DNA of 64,000 nucleotides from Deltaproteobacteria bacterium. GTDB lineage: Bacteria; Desulfobacterota; Syntrophia; Syntrophales; UBA6807. Both the position numbers and the translations under genes were made by a program. Numbering within the stretch: position 1 is the stretch's first letter; each line of letters starts with the position of its first letter. Below, in pieces: positions 1 to 8,543 of this stretch. Under the pieces are notes generated by a model that made no database searches, was not told the origin of the DNA, and saw only the letters and a list, made by a program, of their open reading frames with translations. The stretch spans positions 25,447-89,446 of the forward strand of contig JAFGQS010000144.1 of NCBI GenBank assembly GCA_016935565.1, given 5' to 3'.

Positions 1-1
1 T

Positions 2-367
2 CCTGACCATGGTGCTGCAAATTTCGGAATGTGTGGACGGACCTTTGATCCGAATTTTATCTTCTCGACCATGCGCGCCAGGACAACCGTGTTGTCGGGA
101 CAGACGGCGGGGAATATCTTGACCACACTGGCACGGATAAACGCAAAGAAACGAGGAGAAGAAATGGATGAAGAGGAAATCGAGGCGTATAAACAAAAAA
201 TGATCGATAAGTATGAAGTGGAAGGACACCCGTTCTATATGGAAGCCCGGCTGTATCAGGATGGTACGCTTCCTTTGAAGGAGACACGTGATTACCTGTC
301 GACGGCTTTCGAGGTTACACTTTTAAAGCCCATTCCGGAATCACACTTTGGAAATTTCAAATTCTAG
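2..367 (+). CDS. Acyl-CoA carboxylase carboxyltransferase subunit, C-terminal part (methylcrotonyl-CoA carboxylase beta-like)
   Basis: The frame is open to the left window edge, so only the last 121 residues are seen. They carry the C-terminal carboxyltransferase features: a GMCGRTFDPNF stretch, then SGQTAGNILTTLARI, a charged helix (GEEMDEEEIEAYKQ), a GHPFYMEARLYQDGT segment and a terminal HFGNFKF. This matches the biotin-dependent carboxyltransferase beta family, and the GHP-Y-ARL-DG and FG-F ends are most like 3-methylcrotonyl-CoA carboxylase beta. The next two genes fit the following steps of leucine breakdown (hydratase, lyase), which supports that substrate. Propionyl- or glutaconyl-CoA cannot be excluded without the missing N-terminus. 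The biotin-carrying subunit is not in the window. Confidence 0.75.
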   Translation, partial: PDHGAANFGMCGRTFDPNFIFSTMRARTTVLSGQTAGNILTTLARINAKKRGEEMDEEEIEAYKQKMIDKYEVEGHPFYMEARLYQDGTLPLKETRDYLSTAFEVTLLKPIPESHFGNFKF

Positions 368-460
368 TATCGTGATTGATCTGATGAAAAGAGCACCGGA
401 ACTGAAGTGACGAAATTAAACCGAGCGACTATGAACTATATGTAAGAAGGAGAAATTACG

Positions 461-1258
461 ATGTCGGCTGTAGTACTGCAGGAAAAAACAGAAGAGGGAA
501 TATTGATTCTTACGTTAAATCGACCGGAAGCAATGAACTGTATGAACTTCGATATGATTGAAACGTTGGGGACGGTCATTAAGGAATCGAATTTTGATAT
601 GAGCATTCGTGTTATCATAATAACTGGTGCCAATCCGCCGGAGGGCAAGAAGGCATCTTTTTCGGCAGGAGCCGACCTGGCCGAGCGGAGAAAACTCTCC
701 GATGATCAGGTACGACGTTTTATCACAACGGTTCGCGGAACCATGATTGCCGTGGAAAACGCACGGGTTCCGGTTATTGCTGCCATTAACGGGTATGCTT
801 TTGGAGGGGGAACGGAACTGGCCATGGCCTGCGATCTCAGGATTGCATCCTCAAATGTCTTGATGGGTCTCACCGAAACCAGTCTGGGGATTATTCCGGG
901 TGGTGGCGGTACGCAGCGGTTGCCCCGTATTGTTGGTGTAGCGAAGGCAAAAGAATTGATATACACGGCCCGGCGATTTGGTGCCCGGACGGCCCTGGAA
1001 ATCGGTCTGGTAAGTCGAGTGGTGGATCCGGCACAACTTATGGATGCAGCCATGGAACTGGCGGGAGAGATCGCAAAGAACGGACCTATCGGTGTTCAGC
1101 AGGCCAAATTTGCCATTAATTATGGGTCTGAGAGCAGTCTCGGTGTTGCTCTCCCCCTCGAATCGAAGGCCTATGAAATTACCATTCCGACTGAAGACCG
1201 CCTGGAAGCGCTGTCAGCATTCGCAGAAAAGCGAAAACCGTTATTCAAGGGTACGTGA
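461..1258 (+). CDS. Enoyl-CoA hydratase/isomerase family protein (methylglutaconyl-CoA hydratase-like)
   Basis: A 265-residue crotonase-fold protein, the usual family length. Visible signatures are FSAGADL (oxyanion-hole strand), GYAFGGGTELAMACDLRIAS, and GLIPGGGGTQRLPR-type sequence with a Glu in the preceding TETSLG. An AAGGAG Shine-Dalgarno precedes the ATG. It lies between a carboxyltransferase and an HMG-CoA-lyase-like gene on the same strand with short gaps, so an operon is likely. In that setting hydration of 3-methylglutaconyl-CoA to HMG-CoA (AUH role) is the best guess, but crotonase specificity cannot be read from sequence alone and general beta-oxidation hydratase remains possible. 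Confidence 0.85.
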   Translation: MSAVVLQEKTEEGILILTLNRPEAMNCMNFDMIETLGTVIKESNFDMSIRVIIITGANPPEGKKASFSAGADLAERRKLSDDQVRRFITTVRGTMIAVENARVPVIAAINGYAFGGGTELAMACDLRIASSNVLMGLTETSLGIIPGGGGTQRLPRIVGVAKAKELIYTARRFGARTALEIGLVSRVVDPAQLMDAAMELAGEIAKNGPIGVQQAKFAINYGSESSLGVALPLESKAYEITIPTEDRLEALSAFAEKRKPLFKGT

Positions 1259-1321
1259 TAAAACCGTATGTGTCGTATGAGTTGAAATACCTGAGAGGAA
1301 AAAAATAAGAAGGAGTGATGT

Positions 1322-2473
1322 ATGGGCGATAAATATCAATTAAGTTTTCCGAAGAAAGTACGATTAGCTGACATATCGATTCGGGAGGGTCTGCAACACG
1401 AAGAACATTTCATACCGACCGATGCGAAAGTTTACTATGTCGAGGAATCCATATTAGCGGGTTTTAAAAGATTGGAGATTACCAATCTGGGAAATCCGGC
1501 GTTTATGCCCCAGTTCAGGGATGCCGAAGAACTCCTCACTCGTATCCGTAACAGCAGGCGTCTTTCCCGGGCGGGAATAAACTTCGATGACATTGAAATT
1601 ACTGCTGTGGCCATACGAGAGAGTGGCGTTGACAGAGCAGTCGCAGGTCGAAAGGAAGGATGGGGACCGGATCGTATCGGCATGATGGTATCCACTGATG
1701 AGGAACACCATTTTGCCAATTCCGGGACTACCCTGCCTGAATATTGGGAAGAAGCGAAGCGCTGTATCGATAAATGTCATGATGTGAACATCAAAGTTTT
1801 CGGGACGGTGAGCACCATCTGGGGAAGCCCTATCTCGGGACCGACGAAATTCGAAGACGCCCTTGAATTTACACAACGATGGCTTGCCATTGGTGCGGAT
1901 GATATCGAACATGCCGACCATGATGGCTCTGCCCCACCTGATCAAGTCTATCGGTATTTTTCTATGATTCTCGACGAACTTCCCAATACGGATCTCCATG
2001 TGGCGCATTTTCATGTTACGAGAGGATGGGGACCGGCAAATGTCCTGGCGGCGCTCCACGCTGGAGTCGATATTCATGAAGGAGTGCTCGGCGGCATCGG
2101 GGGTCAACCAACGAACTTCATCGACCGGATTCCTGTTAGAGGAACAGGAGAATATTATTACCAGGACCCCAATATTGTAGGGCTTGGGAGTCTCGAAGAC
2201 ATGCTGGTAATGATGGATGAAATGGGTATTGAGACGGGTATCGATGTCGACAGGGTGCTCCGCTTGGGAAGAATGTGGGAGAAAACGATCGGGCGCCGCC
2301 TTAGATCCGAGTCGATCCTTAACGGTAGGATACCAAAAAAACCCAGGGAAGATTTTAAGCGGAAGGGACTGGCGGAAAGGAAGGCGAAACGGGGCGAAGA
2401 GTCCGGACAGCGATATCCAGCAGACTGGCCGGAAAACGTAGAACTTCCCTACAAAATTACCGGTGTAAAATAG
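1322..2473 (+). CDS. HMG-CoA lyase-like (pyruvate carboxyltransferase superfamily) enzyme
   Basis: A 383-residue DRE-TIM-barrel protein. The N-terminus RLADISIREGLQHEE is a variant of the RDGLQ(N/H)E metal and substrate motif of HMG-CoA lyases, and DIEHADHDGSAPP, HVAHFHVTRGWG and GGIGGQP supply later barrel strands with metal-binding His residues. It is roughly 80 residues longer than typical HMG-CoA lyase, with an extended basic C-terminus (about 330-383). Good RBS (AAGGAG) before the ATG. The upstream carboxylase and hydratase genes suggest cleavage of HMG-CoA to acetoacetate and acetyl-CoA as the last step of leucine/isovalerate catabolism. The divergent RE instead of RD at the motif leaves room for another acyl-CoA substrate. 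Confidence 0.75.
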   Translation: MGDKYQLSFPKKVRLADISIREGLQHEEHFIPTDAKVYYVEESILAGFKRLEITNLGNPAFMPQFRDAEELLTRIRNSRRLSRAGINFDDIEITAVAIRESGVDRAVAGRKEGWGPDRIGMMVSTDEEHHFANSGTTLPEYWEEAKRCIDKCHDVNIKVFGTVSTIWGSPISGPTKFEDALEFTQRWLAIGADDIEHADHDGSAPPDQVYRYFSMILDELPNTDLHVAHFHVTRGWGPANVLAALHAGVDIHEGVLGGIGGQPTNFIDRIPVRGTGEYYYQDPNIVGLGSLEDMLVMMDEMGIETGIDVDRVLRLGRMWEKTIGRRLRSESILNGRIPKKPREDFKRKGLAERKAKRGEESGQRYPADWPENVELPYKITGVK

Positions 2474-2480
2474 TACATCA

Positions 2481-2525
2481 GGGCAACACCACTGCGGAGG
2501 CTCACGCGCCGATGTGGTGTTGCCC
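2481..2525 (+). other. Strong hairpin after the acyl-CoA cluster
   Basis: A perfect 12-bp inverted repeat, GGGCAACACCAC at 2481-2492 and GTGGTGTTGCCC at 2514-2525, begins 7 bases after the stop codon of the lyase-like gene. No T-tract follows on either strand, so it is not a classical intrinsic terminator. It could protect the mRNA 3' end or act with Rho. Confidence 0.5.
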
Positions 2526-2568
2526 GATAAAAATGCCTCGGAAAAATCCAGCCACGGGCTCCTCGTCC

Positions 2569-2597
2569 TTGACACGAAACCCTCTTTTCTTTACTAT
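2569..2597 (+). promoter_or_regulatory. Sigma70-like promoter of the patatin-like gene
   Basis: TTGACA at 2569-2574 and TACTAT at 2592-2597 with a 17-bp spacer, just downstream of the hairpin that closes the preceding operon. It would give a leader of about 100 nt before the ATG at 2703. Confidence 0.55.
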
Positions 2598-2702
2598 TCA
2601 ATCAGTAACGACCCAGGAAGACAAATAAATGATCGAGCAGTTACTATACCGCCTTCAATCATATCGTGAACCATCCTGTATGAACTCCGGGAGGCACACT
2701 GC

Positions 2703-3638
2703 ATGACATCACTCAAGGTTGGCCTTGCACTCGGCAGTGGATCTGCTCGCGGGTGGGCACATATCGGCGTTATTAAAGCACTTCGCGACATGGGGATACA
2801 TCCCGATATTATCAGCGGTTGTTCCATCGGTGCCCTGGTAGGTGGAGCATATGCAGCCGGCCACCTCGATGATCTGGAGACATGGTTACGAAACTTACGC
2901 AGAAAAGACGTTATCGGCTTTTTTGATCTCAATTTGTCAAGCGGTGGATTGATAGCAGGCGAACGCCTCATGAACTTTTTCCGTGATCGTGTTGGAGATG
3001 CAACAATTGAACTGCTACCCATCCCCTTTGCTGCTGTTGCAACCGATTTAAACACAGGCCGGGAAATCTGGTTAAGATCGGGTTCCCTCCTGGATGCCAT
3101 TCGCGCTTCAATTTCCCTGCCGGGCATATTCACGCCCGTTCGAATCGATAACAGATGGCTTGTTGACGGCGGTCTGATAAATCCTGTGCCCGTTTCAATT
3201 TGCAGGGCCATGGGCGCCGACATCGTTATTGCTGTCAACTTGAACGGTGGAATTGTGGGAAAACATTACCCGGCAGGTACGGCAAAAAACAGAGGCACCC
3301 CGAAGGTCCTCGGTATCGATCAAGAATCGGGCACACTGGCAACGCGCTTGAAGAGCAGTTTAAAAAACAGCGTCGATACTATGCTCTCCCAGGTTTGGCG
3401 GAGTGAAGACGACGCTCCCGGCCTTTTCGACGTGCTGGCCAACTCCCTCAACATCATGCAGGATCGTATCACTCGCAGTCGAATGGCAGGCGATCCGCCT
3501 GATATCATCATTACACCCCGCCTCGAGCACCTGGGACTGTTGGAATTCTATCGCGCCGCCGAAGCTATCGAAGAGGGAACGGTGCGCACTCTGCAAGCGG
3601 GGCAGATCATCAGTCAGAGCTTGAATACCGGCACGTAA
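2703..3638 (+). CDS. Patatin-like phospholipase (RssA/NTE family)
   Basis: A 311-residue alpha/beta hydrolase of the patatin class. It shows the oxyanion-hole loop GSGSARG (residues 11-17), the nucleophile elbow GCSIG with Ser41, and the catalytic Asp in DGG at Asp155, the complete Ser-Asp dyad. The length matches bacterial RssA/YchK-like cytoplasmic esterases; no signal peptide is visible. GGGAGG lies 9 bases before the ATG. It has its own promoter-like sequence and no cotranscribed neighbour. Expected role is lipid acyl hydrolysis; the physiological substrate is unknown. Confidence 0.85.
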   Translation: MTSLKVGLALGSGSARGWAHIGVIKALRDMGIHPDIISGCSIGALVGGAYAAGHLDDLETWLRNLRRKDVIGFFDLNLSSGGLIAGERLMNFFRDRVGDATIELLPIPFAAVATDLNTGREIWLRSGSLLDAIRASISLPGIFTPVRIDNRWLVDGGLINPVPVSICRAMGADIVIAVNLNGGIVGKHYPAGTAKNRGTPKVLGIDQESGTLATRLKSSLKNSVDTMLSQVWRSEDDAPGLFDVLANSLNIMQDRITRSRMAGDPPDIIITPRLEHLGLLEFYRAAEAIEEGTVRTLQAGQIISQSLNTGT

Positions 3639-3851
3639 TATCTCTTGAGTTAACGTTTTTTCCGTTAATCGACGATTTCGTCTTTAGCGCACCATCTGTT
3701 GTGCCGATATTCTATATGATTTCAGAATCAACTATTATCAAATCATAAAGCATCTATGATTGAACAAAACTTGGCCTGTTGATTATCAACATCTCAACTC
3801 TTCAGTATGAAGCCGATATCTTCAGGCAATTTTATCACTTTGAAAGGTCAC

Positions 3852-4208
3852 ATGATGAGCAAAGAACGAAGGAAACGTACAAGGGTGCCCGTTACGTTTG
3901 ATGTAAGCATTTCGATCGGGGGGAAAAAAGTAAGTGTACAGACCTTAAATATAAGTTTGACCGGCATACTGTGCACTGCGGATGATCGTTTTCAAAAAGA
4001 TGGAGAGTGTCTGGTCATAATAAACCTGGATACGGATATTCACATAACACTTCAAGGAAAAATCCTGAGAACGGAAGCACAGGAAACAGCAATTGCATTT
4101 TCAACCATGGATGAAGAAAGTTTTGCACACCTTAAAAGGCTTGTGCAATACAATGCCGTCGACGCAGATACAATAGATGAAGAACTCCGCACACCGGCAT
4201 TTTCGTGA
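3852..4208 (+). CDS. PilZ domain protein
   Basis: A small, single-domain protein of 118 residues from the ATG at 3852, chosen because GAAAGG lies just upstream; an in-frame ATG at 3807 would add 15 residues. It has the two c-di-GMP-binding elements of PilZ: an arginine-rich RRKRTRVP (6-13) and NISLTGI (33-39), the N-x-S-x-x-G motif. It therefore probably binds cyclic di-GMP and transmits it to an unknown partner. The gene is isolated by more than 200 bp upstream and faces the convergent efflux operon. The pilus genes of this genome lie far downstream. Confidence 0.8.
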   Translation: MMSKERRKRTRVPVTFDVSISIGGKKVSVQTLNISLTGILCTADDRFQKDGECLVIINLDTDIHITLQGKILRTEAQETAIAFSTMDEESFAHLKRLVQYNAVDADTIDEELRTPAFS

Positions 4209-4304
4209 TGTGTACTTGAATTTTCAGCATACCCAAGGATGGAAATCCGCATACTTTGATCCACGGTACGCTCATGCGTAACAAATAAGAAAAAAATTAA
4301 AGTG

Positions 4305-5843
4305 CTATTGGCTCCCGGAGGATTTGTAACGTATATATCTCATGCACACAACGAGAGGCAACATGATAATCAGCATCACTGACATAACATAAAAAACGTC
4401 ATTGAATGACATCATGGAAGCTTCGAGTAACAATTTCTTGTAGATAACAACAAGCCCGCCTTTATTGGTGAATGCCGGTTCGAAACCTTGATAATCCAAA
4501 ACTCGTGCTGTCTGGTGACTACTCCACATATAATTCATATCAAACGGCGTGAGATGATCAATAAGGCGGGATTGATGAAACTGCGCCCTTCTGGTCAGAA
4601 GTGTTGTGGAGAAAGCGACGACAAAGCTCCCACCGAGATTTCTCACGAGATTAAAAATAGAGGTAGCATTGCCCATCTCCTCTTTCCTGATATGAGAAAG
4701 AGTCAGGGTAAAGAGAGGAACCATGACAAATCCCATACCGATACCCATGTAAATCCGAGGTTCCAAAATCGTCACAAAATCTGCAGAGCGATTGAATGCC
4801 GACATGAGATAGGTTGAATAGGAAACCATGATGATTCCCGCAGCTATGATAATCTTCGGATTTATTCGCGATATAAGAATCCCGGCAATAGCCATGGCAA
4901 AAAGGCTCGCTATGCCGCCCGGTGCGAGTACCAACCCGGCAAGGGTTGCTGTATAGCCCATTAATGTCTGAAGGTAAATTGGTAGAAGAACGATGCTTCC
5001 GAAAAGGTTAAACATGACGAAAAAGGCAACAACATTTCCGATGCTGAATGAATAGTTCTTAAAAGCCTTAAAGTTGACGATGGGATATTCTGCAAATATT
5101 TCTATAATAACAAAGAGTATGAGAGCTGCAACTGACATGATACTCAACCATATGATCGTTTCAGACGAAAACCAGTCCAACCTGCGTCCTCTATCTAAAA
5201 TCATCTGGAGACATCCCACACCGACAGCAAGAAAAATCAGTCCCCAGTAATCAATCTTCATTTTCGACCCTTTTATATAGTGGGGATCCACAATAAACAA
5301 AAGCGTCATCAAGATTGAGATGATACCGATAGGAATATTGATGTAGAATATCCAGTGCCACGTCCAGTTGTCGGTAATCCATCCACCCATGACGGGACCG
5401 ATGATTGGTCCGAACATGACGCCCGCGCCGAAGATTGCCATCGCCATACCATGCTGACGAGGGGGAAAGGTTTCGAGGAGTATCGACTGAGACATCGGCT
5501 GTAATGACCCGCCGGCAAGACCCTGAAGGACCCTGAAAAAAACCAGACTCTGTATATTCCAGGCAAGACCGCAAAAGAGTGAACTCAGGGTAAAAAGGCC
5601 AACGGAAAAAATGAGATACTGTTTCCTGCCGAAGAGCCTGCTGAGCCAGCCGGTCATGGGAATAATGATTGCGTTGGCTGCAAGGTACGATGTAATCGAC
5701 CAGGTTGCTTCATCAATACCGGCCGAGAGGCTTCCCCGGATGTGATCGAGAGAAACGTTTACCACGGAGGTGTCTACAATAACCATGAGCGTGGGAAGCA
5801 TGACGGTTAATGCAATAATCCACTTATTGACATTTGTCGGCAT
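4305..5843 (-). CDS. DHA2-family MFS drug efflux transporter (EmrB-like)
   Basis: A 512-residue, very hydrophobic protein with about 14 predicted membrane segments, the DHA2 architecture. Motif A is seen as GWLSRLFGRK (about 65-74) and the antiporter motif C as GPIIGPVMGGW (about 145-155); Asp24 lies in the first helix. It is the second gene of a two-gene operon whose first gene, 21 bases upstream, is a HlyD/EmrA membrane-fusion protein. Together they would expel hydrophobic drugs or acids across both membranes, but no TolC-type outer-membrane gene is nearby. The closest paralogue in E. coli would be EmrB. Confidence 0.9.
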   Translation of the reverse strand: MPTNVNKWIIALTVMLPTLMVIVDTSVVNVSLDHIRGSLSAGIDEATWSITSYLAANAIIIPMTGWLSRLFGRKQYLIFSVGLFTLSSLFCGLAWNIQSLVFFRVLQGLAGGSLQPMSQSILLETFPPRQHGMAMAIFGAGVMFGPIIGPVMGGWITDNWTWHWIFYINIPIGIISILMTLLFIVDPHYIKGSKMKIDYWGLIFLAVGVGCLQMILDRGRRLDWFSSETIIWLSIMSVAALILFVIIEIFAEYPIVNFKAFKNYSFSIGNVVAFFVMFNLFGSIVLLPIYLQTLMGYTATLAGLVLAPGGIASLFAMAIAGILISRINPKIIIAAGIIMVSYSTYLMSAFNRSADFVTILEPRIYMGIGMGFVMVPLFTLTLSHIRKEEMGNATSIFNLVRNLGGSFVVAFSTTLLTRRAQFHQSRLIDHLTPFDMNYMWSSHQTARVLDYQGFEPAFTNKGGLVVIYKKLLLEASMMSFNDVFYVMSVMLIIMLPLVVCMRYIRYKSSGSQ

Positions 5844-5864
5844 CGTAACGTTTACAACCCTTTA

Positions 5865-6959
5865 TTATTTGATAATTATGGTAGGAACAACAGACATGCC
5901 GATTCTGAAAATATGGTCGGGATCGGTCCCTTCTTTGAGTATAATCTTAACGGGTATACGCTGTACGACCTTTACATAATTTCCCGTGGCATTCTCCGGC
6001 GGGAAGAGAGAAAAGACAGAGCCTGTACCCGCCATAATGCTCTCGACTCTACCGAAAAATTCTTTTCCCGGATATGTATCTACTTTTATTTTCACGTCCT
6101 GTCCTGGCTTGACATGTTCAAGCTGGGTTTCCTTATAGTTTGCCTTTATCCATATATCATTGAGAGGAACAACCGCCATGAGTGGTTGTCCTGCCTGGAT
6201 CTGATTCCCGATTTCAACGGTCTTTTTTGTGAGATAACCCTCTGAGGGTGCGTAGATTTTCGTATAACTTCTTTGTAGCTTTTCTGCCCTGAGTATCGCT
6301 TCCTTTTGTTTTATCTTCGATTTCTGGGATTGAAAAGCCGACTTTGCCTGAATAATAACAGCTTCTTGCGTTTCACGAGACGCCTCTGCCTGCCGCAGTT
6401 GGTCTTTCGATGCCTCGAATCTCGCCACCGCGATGTCATAACCGGTTTGTGTCTTTTCGAACTGTTCTTCAGGCATAATATGCTTTGTAAAGAGCCTCCG
6501 GGCACGGGTTAGATCCTGTTCGGCTTGTTTAAAATTTGCCTCCTGGAGTCTTAGCTGTGCCGCAGCCGATTCTATCCCGAAACGCAACTCAGACAGTCTC
6601 TTCGCTGCCACATCCACCGTTGTCGAAAGTTCCTCAAGCTTCGCCTTTTCGGCATCCAAAGTCGATTCTGCCTGTTCAACTCTCACGGCATAATCTCGAT
6701 CGTCAATTTCCGCAAGAAGCTTGTCCTTTTCGACAAACTCATTATCGCGGACATAAATGGCCTTAACCGTGCCGGGTACCTTTGATGCTATCACATGAAT
6801 CCGGCCATCAACAAAGGCATCATCCGTTGTTATATGAGTCTTTCTGTATTCCAGATAAACATGGATTGCAATGATTCCCATTATTACAATGATGGAAAAC
6901 AGCAATATGGCGATCAATTTCCTTTTTTGGTTATTTCGTACTTCTCCTGATCCTCCCAT
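5865..6959 (-). CDS. HlyD-family periplasmic adaptor (EmrA-like)
   Basis: A 364-residue membrane-fusion protein: cytoplasmic basic start, one TM helix (about 13-35), a lipoyl-like half (TTDDAFVDGRIHVIASKVPG, about 44-63), a long alpha-helical hairpin rich in Ala/Glu/Gln (about 85-215), the second lipoyl half (YAPSEGYLTKKTV) and a beta-barrel domain. The start has a good RBS (GGGAGG) on the minus strand. It precedes the DHA2 transporter with a 21-bp gap. Role: bridge between inner-membrane pump and an outer-membrane channel. Confidence 0.9.
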   Translation of the reverse strand: MGGSGEVRNNQKRKLIAILLFSIIVIMGIIAIHVYLEYRKTHITTDDAFVDGRIHVIASKVPGTVKAIYVRDNEFVEKDKLLAEIDDRDYAVRVEQAESTLDAEKAKLEELSTTVDVAAKRLSELRFGIESAAAQLRLQEANFKQAEQDLTRARRLFTKHIMPEEQFEKTQTGYDIAVARFEASKDQLRQAEASRETQEAVIIQAKSAFQSQKSKIKQKEAILRAEKLQRSYTKIYAPSEGYLTKKTVEIGNQIQAGQPLMAVVPLNDIWIKANYKETQLEHVKPGQDVKIKVDTYPGKEFFGRVESIMAGTGSVFSLFPPENATGNYVKVVQRIPVKIILKEGTDPDHIFRIGMSVVPTIIIK

Positions 6960-7025
6960 GTATGTGTAAACCTCCCATCCCTCCTCTTTTCGACATTGAA
7001 ATGTTTCTTACGATCTGCGGCGGAA

Positions 7026-7068
7026 GATAATCCCGTTATCATTCCGGACATGAGATTATCCGGTTATG
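7026..7068. promoter_or_regulatory. Two operator-like boxes upstream of the efflux operon
   Basis: Two 15-bp sequences 28 bp apart, GATAATCCCGTTATC (7026-7040) and GATTATCCGGTTATG (7054-7068), agree at 12 of 15 positions. The first is a 5-bp-arm inverted repeat. They lie 66-109 bp upstream of the EmrA-like start, where a MarR or TetR type repressor would be expected to bind. No regulator gene is adjacent. The remaining region to 7551 has no recognisable gene; an open frame at 7226-7513 lacks a start codon. Confidence 0.35.
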
Positions 7069-7551
7069 TCACCTCAAAGTCCCCTCTTATGGAAATCTCT
7101 TGGCACAAAGTTGGCGTGAGATCAGATCCTGTATTCAATTATACGTTGTACGTCAAGCTCTGAACACCACAAATTGAAAATAAGAAATAAGCTGGGCTCA
7201 ACATATACAATTTCTCCATCTTTAACAAGGGCAAAGTATTTTCATAGCCGGATCTAATCATACGGATTTTCAAGGGGATGAGGAGATTGCACTGATTGAT
7301 GATAGTTCGTGCGATACTCTGAGAATATGTGATACGTCAGCCCCTGATCACAGGGGAATATGCACGATTTATCGTGAACTGCAAAGAGGTGTAAAATGTT
7401 CCGATGACAAACGAACAATTAAAGGCGGAAATCATGAGAAGCATGTAATCTTGGAAAGTTTTTTTCGAAGACACGATATGTCATCACTCGACACGCCGTG
7501 TTTCCACAAATAAATCAATTATCTACTATGAATACCTATTATTGAGATTTG

Positions 7552-7902
7552 TCATACAATGAGATCGAGCACTGTCCCCTGCATTTCCTCTTCCGTCCGG
7601 ATCGTTGCGAGATTGGCATCGTACATGTGCTGAGTGACAATCAGGTCGGCAAGTTCATCTTCCAGAACCACATTGGATGTTTCCTTACTATCAGGATGAC
7701 TCTCGTCGGCAGGCAAGGGCATACCCGGTGTTTCGACCTGACTTATGGATACCTTGACACCTGACGGATATGCCTCCTGAAGAACTGTTTGGCTCTTCTT
7801 AAAACCTTCCGTATTCACGTTGGCAATATTATTGGCGGTAACATCCAATTTTCTGACGAATGATCTGAGTGCCGTAAGGGCAACATTCGCAGCATTTGAC
7901 AT
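7552..7902 (-). CDS. Orphan flagellar rod (FlgC/FlgB-like) protein
   Basis: Start set at 7902 (116 residues) because the minus-strand GGGGGTG is well placed before it; an upstream ATG would add 17 non-conserved residues. The N-terminus holds the flagellar rod signature, LTALRSFVRKLDVTANNIAN followed by VNTEGFKKSQ, and the C-terminus ends with a coiled-coil-like segment VTQHMYDANLATIRTEEEM as in rod and hook proteins. It is somewhat shorter than FlgC (about 135-150). There is no other flagellar gene in the window, so it may be a stand-alone rod-like protein of unknown use or a relic of a lost flagellar set. Confidence 0.75.
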   Translation of the reverse strand: MSNAANVALTALRSFVRKLDVTANNIANVNTEGFKKSQTVLQEAYPSGVKVSISQVETPGMPLPADESHPDSKETSNVVLEDELADLIVTQHMYDANLATIRTEEEMQGTVLDLIV

Positions 7903-8119
7903 TACACAACACCCCCACATTAAATATACAGTATAGTTTCGGCAGTTTTTCAAAATACTTTAAGCGAGCCAATGGTCTCTGAATTTCAGCCATGACTGGT
8001 TCCTCACACTATAGCCCCTCACAGCCAAAATGAAAACGATAGATCACAAAACTGAATAAGTAAAATTAATTACAAAAGGTGAGAGATTTGTCGGCCCATG
8101 ACGATGCAGTGGCCTATAA

Positions 8120-8380
8120 AGCTTTTTGTGGTTGATACCGGGCGGCGTAATTCCGGATGTTATCATTCTCGATATGATTATGCCGGGCATGAATGGTGAA
8201 GAAACCTTTGAACCCGTGAGAAGGATAAACCCTCAGGTCCCCATAATCCTCTCAAGCTGCTATAGTATATAAGATCCGGCTGCCAAGATTATGGATCAGG
8301 ATTGCTCCGCTTTTATACAAAAACCCTTCAGCGCAAGTGATCCGTCAAAAAAATATGAGACGTGCTGGATTTGAAGTAGA
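8120..8380 (+). pseudogene. Decayed response-regulator receiver domain (C-terminal end)
   Basis: One frame reads PDVIILDMIMPGMNGEET, which contains the phosphoacceptor Asp motif of receiver domains, then INPQVPIILSS, a TAA at 8270, then KIMDQDCSAFIQKPFSAS with the conserved Lys-Pro, a TGA at 8357 where an Arg codon is expected, and DVLDLK before a TAG at 8378. The order and spacing match the second half of a receiver domain like those at the end of hybrid histidine kinases. Two in-frame stops and no upstream part or start make it a pseudogene. No kinase domain remnant is readable upstream. Confidence 0.75.
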
Positions 8381-8543
8381 ATGTCTCCACTTCATACGGC
8401 AAAGTTGATTTGCTTATGCAACAACAGTTGCCCGGCTATCATTCCAGCAATAAGCGAGGAAATACTTACCCGTCCCTTGGCGACAAAGATGATTCATTTG
8501 GGCCGGATGAATGCAAACTATAACAATCACACTTTGCTGATGG

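Noticed and set aside
1454-2575. 373-codon minus-strand frame opposite the HMG-CoA-lyase-like gene
   Set aside because: It is a shadow of a clearly recognised gene, has no family motif and lacks an RBS.
3650-3668. TTAACG/CGTTAA inverted repeat after the patatin-like gene
   Set aside because: The T-run lies in the loop rather than after the stem, so it is not a terminator.
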